A stretch of 64,000 nt of DNA from Flavobacterium ammonificans (GTDB lineage Bacteria; Bacteroidota; Bacteroidia; Flavobacteriales; Flavobacteriaceae), in the NCBI RefSeq assembly GCF_020886115.1, contig NZ_AP025185.1:1364001-1428000 (forward strand), given 5' to 3'. Below are positions 60,530-64,000 of the stretch, piece after piece. Under the pieces are notes generated by a model. The model made no database searches and was not told the origin of the DNA. It worked only from the letters and a program-made list of their open reading frames with translations. The translations under genes were made by a program, and so were the position numbers. Every line of letters starts with the position of its first letter. Position 1 is the first letter of the stretch.

Positions 60530-60564
60530 AAAAGAGGCTTTCTATTTTTTGGAAAGCCTCTTTT
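60530..60564. terminator. bidirectional terminator between btuB and the S41 peptidase gene
   Basis: AAAAGAGGCTTTC pairs with GAAAGCCTCTTTT (9-base loop). Confidence 0.87.
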
Positions 60565-60579
60565 GTACTGTATACCTTG

Positions 60580-62040
60580 CTAGTCTATTGCTTTTTGAAG
60601 ACCTCTAGGTGCTTTGTCCAAATACATTTGGTTTCCAAATGGATTGCTAGATTTAGAATCTTTAAAAAACTCAAATTCTTTACCTGAACTTTGTGGGGTT
60701 AATTTTCCTGTACCTGTAATTTTTGCAATAGCTAATTTTAGTAAAGGTTCATTTTCATTTCCAAGAATGCCAAATGTACTAATGGTTTCTTTTAACTCAT
60801 GTGTGGGTGTTAAGCCATTAAAATAATCGCCAAAACCTGCTGAGTTAACAATTTTTAATACAATAGGTTGCATGGCGTATTTGTGTTTTGGGTTTTTATT
60901 TTTTTCTGTAAAATCAGGAGAATCATATAATGTTACCGATCCAACATTTTTACCTGTAGTTGCATCTCCAATTTGTACGACATTTATATGAGGTTTCAAA
61001 CCATTAATTACAAGTTCACTCGCAGAAGCGGACGATTTAGTAGTTAGAATATATACTTTTGTCATATTCACACTGTTAATTGGAGTAGAGCCAATTTTAT
61101 CTGTAAAAAAATTACTTAATCCATCTGGATCATTTTTTTCAAAATAGTCGTTAATTTTAGGATTCCACTGTTGTTTTGCGAATATTTTCCCTGTAAATTG
61201 CCCTGTAATCATACTGGCTAAATAGGTTGCAGTACGAACAGATCCTCCACTATTGTATCGTAAATCTAAGACTAAATCAGTAATTCCTTGCGATTTGAAT
61301 TCCCCGAATACAGTATTCAATTGTGAATCAAAATCAGCATAGAACCCATTGTACATTAAATAACCAATTTTTTTAGTTCCTACCGAAATTACTTTTTTAA
61401 CTAAAATTGGATTTTCAGTTAAAGTAGTTTTTGTTAGTGATATAGTTTTTCCATTTGAAACAACAGTAGTCCCGTTAAAATCAGCCATATTTAAAACATA
61501 ATTCTCATTTGAACCAAATAACAAACTTTGGTAATTAGCTGTCGTTAATGGAGTACCATTAACGGCAGTAAACATATCACCTCTTTTTATATCTTTATTT
61601 GAAGCATCTGAACCTTGAATGATATATCGGACAAAGCCAAATAACTCTGTAGTACTATTAGGTTTATAACTCAAGCCAAATTCTACACCATTGTTTTTTG
61701 ATGTTCCTTGAAGCGATTGTTCTAAAGTAACATAATCATCTACCATCCAACTAAATCGATCAATAGTAGGGCTCACTCGCAGTGCATCAAACAATTCTTC
61801 GGGTACTTTGTAATTGCTTAAAAATGCATCACGCTCCGATTGAGTTCTGAATCGGTTGTCAGCTAAATTAGGTACATCTGGTTGCCATAGATAGTATTGA
61901 TTTAATCCTTTCCAAATAAAATTTTGAATAGATACATCTTCTGGGGTACTAATTATTTCGTCATCTGCATCTTTTTGGCAACTTTGAAATACAAAGAATG
62001 AAATAAATACTAAAATCGAAAGCTGAATAATTTTTTTCAT
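60580..62040 (-). CDS. S41-family peptidase lipoprotein
   Basis: 486 residues. Lipobox VFQSCQKDA (Cys about 21). A PDZ-like part (DASNKDIKRGDMFTAVNGTP), then the S41 core LVLDLRYNSGGSVRTATYLA and TTKSSASASELVINGLKP with the catalytic Ser, and a Lys in TGKNVGSVTL as the general base. It is a tail-specific/C-terminal processing type protease anchored on the periplasmic or outer membrane side. Target unknown. Own unit. Confidence 0.92.
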   Translation of the reverse strand: MKKIIQLSILVFISFFVFQSCQKDADDEIISTPEDVSIQNFIWKGLNQYYLWQPDVPNLADNRFRTQSERDAFLSNYKVPEELFDALRVSPTIDRFSWMVDDYVTLEQSLQGTSKNNGVEFGLSYKPNSTTELFGFVRYIIQGSDASNKDIKRGDMFTAVNGTPLTTANYQSLLFGSNENYVLNMADFNGTTVVSNGKTISLTKTTLTENPILVKKVISVGTKKIGYLMYNGFYADFDSQLNTVFGEFKSQGITDLVLDLRYNSGGSVRTATYLASMITGQFTGKIFAKQQWNPKINDYFEKNDPDGLSNFFTDKIGSTPINSVNMTKVYILTTKSSASASELVINGLKPHINVVQIGDATTGKNVGSVTLYDSPDFTEKNKNPKHKYAMQPIVLKIVNSAGFGDYFNGLTPTHELKETISTFGILGNENEPLLKLAIAKITGTGKLTPQSSGKEFEFFKDSKSSNPFGNQMYLDKAPRGLQKAID

Positions 62041-62178
62041 AGTATGCTCGTGTAATTTGGGTTTGTCAAGTAAAAATACAAACTTTTGTTTTAGTTAGAA
62101 CAAAAAAGTAGCGTATTATGTTTATTAAAATAACTTTTATCAATACATTTATGCGACTATTATAAAAGTAAGTAAATT

Positions 62179-62700
62179 ATGAAAAAATATATTGTTTCAA
62201 TAATTTTTTTGGTATTGGCAAGCCCAGTTTTTGCGCAATCCGTTTTTGATCAATTTGAAGGAATTGAAACTGTTAGCGCAATCAATATTAATAAGAAAAT
62301 GTTTGAGCTAATGAGTAAAGTTAAATTAGAAACATCTGATAAAGAAACTTTACAATACATGAGCTTAATTAAAAAGATAGATAATCTTAAGGTATATCGA
62401 ACTCAAAATGAACGAATTGCTATGCAAATGAGACTTACTTCTGAAAAGTATATTAAAGCAATTGGATTGAGTGAGCTAATGGCAATAAATGACGGAGGTA
62501 AAATGGTTCGAATCCACTCTAAGCAGGGTAGTAGTGAAACTCAATTAAAAGAGTTATTACTATTTATTGAAGATCCAAAAACGAAAGAAACGGTTTTAAT
62601 GTCTATAATTGGTGATTTTGATTTGAATGAAGTACCTGCTTTAACAGATAAAATGAAAATTCCCGGAAGTGCCGAATTGAGAAAGGCGGGTAAAAAATAA
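62179..62700 (+). CDS. DUF4252 protein, exported
   Basis: 173 residues. Signal peptide (MKKYIVSIIFLVLASPVFAQ), then FDQFEGIETVSAININKKMF, MRLTSEKYIKAIGLSELMAI, and LLLFIEDPKTKETVLMSIIG. This is DUF4252, a Bacteroidota family of unknown function, often near sigma factors and another DUF4252; neither is seen here. The 3' end overlaps the start of a repeat array. Confidence 0.88.
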   Translation: MKKYIVSIIFLVLASPVFAQSVFDQFEGIETVSAININKKMFELMSKVKLETSDKETLQYMSLIKKIDNLKVYRTQNERIAMQMRLTSEKYIKAIGLSELMAINDGGKMVRIHSKQGSSETQLKELLLFIEDPKTKETVLMSIIGDFDLNEVPALTDKMKIPGSAELRKAGKK

Positions 62701-62714
62701 TTCAAGTAATCAAT

Positions 62715-62870
62715 AGGGATTGACTACGTCTTTCCCAACAAAGCTCCGCTTTGAAAAACAAAACGCATAAAAAATAATTTCAATCAGTTAACAGGGATTG
62801 ACTGCGTCTTTCCCAACAAAGCTCCGCTTTGAAAAACAAAACGCATAAAAAATAATTTCAAGCAAGCTTG
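62715..62870. repeat. 78-bp direct tandem repeat, two full copies
   Basis: Copies 62715-62792 and 62793-62870 match over the first 69 bases with one change (A/G at base 12), and differ in the last nine. Each holds GGGA...TCCC and CAAAGC-TCC-GCTTTG, which can form hairpins. The bases just before copy 1, including the DUF4252 stop, resemble the unit's end (AAAAAATAATTCAA), suggesting a third, worn copy. No ORF or CRISPR spacing. Confidence 0.88.
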
Positions 62871-62894
62871 ATTATTTTTTATGCGTTTTGTTTT
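62833..62894. repeat. 24-bp perfect inverted repeat at the end of the tandem array
   Basis: Arms 62833-62856 and 62871-62894 pair over 24 bases, with a 14-base loop that has its own CAAG/CTTG stem. The left arm lies in tandem copy 2; the right arm is a reversed partial copy of the unit. A very strong hairpin in both directions, which could end both the DUF4252 mRNA and the tRNA transcript. Confidence 0.85.
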
Positions 62895-62899
62895 ATTCG

Positions 62900-62982
62900 T
62901 GACCACGGTGGGATTTGAACCCACACGCCCTTACGAGCACCACCCCCTCAAGATGGCAAGTCTACCGTTTCTCCACGTGGCC
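62900..62982 (-). tRNA. tRNA-Leu (anticodon GAG)
   Basis: Minus strand, 83 bases: acceptor GGCCACG with CGTGGTC, anticodon loop TTGAGGG on CCATC/GGTGG, a long variable arm of class II type, T arm TGTGGG-TTCAAAT-CCCACC. CCA is not encoded. Confidence 0.93.
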
Positions 62983-62992
62983 AAAAAATGAA

Positions 62993-63023
62993 AAAAGGTC
63001 ATTCGATAATCGAACAACCTTTT
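62993..63023 (-). terminator. hairpin between tRNA-Lys and tRNA-Leu
   Basis: AAAAGGT/ACCTTTT and TTCGA/TCGAA form a stacked hairpin with T on the minus-strand side. It may end part of the tRNA-Lys transcript or be a processing site before tRNA-Leu. Confidence 0.6.
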
Positions 63024-63024
63024 G

Positions 63025-63097
63025 TGACCCGACTGGGGCTCGAACCCAGGACCCCATCATTAAAAGTGATGTGCTCTACCAACTGAGCTATCGAGTC
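63025..63097 (-). tRNA. tRNA-Lys (anticodon TTT), copy 1
   Basis: 73 bases: acceptor GACTCGA with TCGGGTC, anticodon loop CTTTTAA on CATCA/TGATG, T arm CTGGG-TTCGAGC-CCCAG, discriminator A. CCA not encoded. Identical to copy 2. Confidence 0.94.
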
Positions 63098-63130
63098 GTT
63101 GACTCAAGAAATGAAATGTATTACTATTTG

Positions 63131-63203
63131 TGACCCGACTGGGGCTCGAACCCAGGACCCCATCATTAAAAGTGATGTGCTCTACCAACTGAGCTATCGA
63201 GTC
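63131..63203 (-). tRNA. tRNA-Lys (anticodon TTT), copy 2
   Basis: Identical in all 73 bases to the copy at 63025. It is nearest the promoter; both copies and tRNA-Leu are transcribed the same way. Confidence 0.94.
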
Positions 63204-63227
63204 ATTTTCATTTCTTGAATGCGGGTG

Positions 63228-63259
63228 CAAATATAAGGCCTTATTTTTGATATTTCAAA
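63228..63259 (-). promoter_or_regulatory. promoter of the tRNA-Lys cluster
   Basis: Minus strand: TTTG (63256-63259), 20 bp, TATATTTG (63228-63235), then CACCCGCATT, the same ten bases that follow the tRNA-Met -7 box. Confidence 0.83.
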
Positions 63260-63330
63260 GCTATTTTATTTTAAATTTGTCTTTTTTAAACAAAAGTCTT
63301 TAACGCCTTAATTAGTAAGGTTTTATTCCA

Positions 63331-63849
63331 ATGAAAAAAATAATTATATTAGGATATATGGGGTGTGGCAAATCTACGATTGCCAAAAAACTTTCCAGTT
63401 TAATGAAAGTTCCCTATATCGATCTTGACGAGAGCATAGAGAATAAAGCCAATTTAACCATCAATCAAATCTTTGAAATGTATGGAGAAATTTATTTCAG
63501 GAAGTTAGAGCACGAAGTTTTTGTCGAACTTTTGGCTTCGTCTGAAAAACAGATTATCGGTTTAGGAGGAGGAACTCCCTGTTATGCTAATAATCATGAA
63601 TTATTAAATGGAGATGGGGTTACTTCTATATATTTAAAAGCATCGGTTGATACTCTTTTTCAAAGATTAGTAAATAATAAAACTAATCGTCCAATTATTG
63701 CTAACAAATCAGATGAAGAATTGAAAGAATTTATCGCAAAACATTTGTTTGACCGCAATTATTATTACCACCAGGCTCAATTCAAAGTAAACGTTGATGG
63801 TAAAACTATCGATGAAACAGTTGAAGATATTAAATCAATATTAGCTTAA
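63331..63849 (+). CDS. aroK: shikimate kinase
   Basis: 172 residues. P-loop LGYMGCGKSTIAKKL, shikimate-binding YIDLDESIENK, FRKLEHEVFVEL and GLGGGTPCY, and the lid NKTNRPIIANK. It phosphorylates shikimate with ATP for chorismate. Its last bases overlap the converging phosphoribosyltransferase by 9 bp. Confidence 0.96.
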   Translation: MKKIIILGYMGCGKSTIAKKLSSLMKVPYIDLDESIENKANLTINQIFEMYGEIYFRKLEHEVFVELLASSEKQIIGLGGGTPCYANNHELLNGDGVTSIYLKASVDTLFQRLVNNKTNRPIIANKSDEELKEFIAKHLFDRNYYYHQAQFKVNVDGKTIDETVEDIKSILA

Positions 63850-64000
63850 ATAAGCTGAATCTTGACCATTGTCATCAAAAACTACATTTACATGTTCTAA
63901 AAGTGATGTAGATAATGATATTCCCTTAAAGTCTGCTTTTACCGGATATTTTTTATGATTTCGATCTACTAAAACAGCCGTTTTAAATTTAGTTAGCGGT
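63841..64000 (-). CDS. phosphoribosyltransferase family protein (PyrR-like), partial
   Basis: Only the last 53 residues are in the window: LTKFKTAVLVDRNHKKYPVK, then ADFKGISLSTSLLEHVNVVF and a short tail ending AYLS. This ending is typical of flavobacterial PyrR-like phosphoribosyltransferases. The PRPP-binding motif and the start lie beyond base 64000, so the substrate is open. Confidence 0.78.
   Translation of the reverse strand, partial: PLTKFKTAVLVDRNHKKYPVKADFKGISLSTSLLEHVNVVFDDNGQDSAYLS

Noticed and set aside
62715..62870. CRISPR array
   Set aside because: Only two 78-bp units, no unique spacers between short repeats, and no cas genes.
62915..63133. 72-residue ORF on the plus strand
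   Set aside because: It reads through the antisense of tRNA-Leu and tRNA-Lys.

Overview
The window looks like chromosome of a flavobacterium (Bacteroidota, probably Flavobacterium or a close relative). It is AT-rich. Many promoters carry the Bacteroidota -7 box TAnnTTTG, often with a TTG/TTTG element about 18-21 bp upstream. Gene content is typical of the group: START-like and DUF4290 proteins, a GlmU-like protein, type B L31, a 951-residue CarB, a 6S RNA between zapA and rny, TonB-dependent receptors and carotenoid genes. No rRNA, prophage, integron or CRISPR array was seen.

Layout. 1-5200: end of a DUF4442 gene; an arsenic operon on the minus strand (arsR, DUF6428, arsC-like phosphatase, ACR3 pump) followed by a tiny Cys/Lys-rich exported protein; fbp; tRNA-Met. 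5300-19300: housekeeping genes (class IV aminotransferase, YqgE, HU, fmt-recQ, DUF493-DUF4290-murA, CDF transporter, aroQ, xerD, rny, 6S RNA, zapA). 19400-33600: an M23 peptidase plus TonB receptor pair; a minus-strand series (DUF4199, GT2, a frameshifted ORF6N gene, phosphosugar mutase, MsbA-like ABC exporter, DUF2971); rpmE2 with a structured leader; a GlmU-like protein; a membrane Kelch/winged-helix protein. 34000-41700: ABC-F ATPase, hydrolase, lytic transglycosylase, a GIY-YIG gene set among three palindromic repeats, rpmH and carB.

41800-52000 is the most distinctive block. A CarH/LitR-type MerR regulator with the cobalamin-photoreceptor signatures W-x9-EH and ExHxxG heads crtI, crtB, crtZ, an SRPBCC gene and a photolyase. 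Facing them is an opposite-strand operon (TetR-like regulator, ABC1/UbiB kinase, TIGR03643, SDR, folE) that diverges from a TIGR01777 epimerase across a clear inverted repeat. Together they look like a light-responsive photoprotection regulon: pigment, DNA repair, pterin cofactor and envelope or redox functions. A cobalamin uptake system (btuF-btuC-btuD-like, and a riboswitch-controlled TonB receptor) lies at 55100-60500 and could supply the vitamin that the photoreceptor needs.

60500-64000: S41 peptidase lipoprotein, DUF4252 protein, a 78-bp tandem repeat ending in a 24-bp inverted repeat, tRNA-Leu and two identical tRNA-Lys genes, aroK, and the end of a phosphoribosyltransferase gene. Calls rest on reading motifs and gene order; no database search was run.
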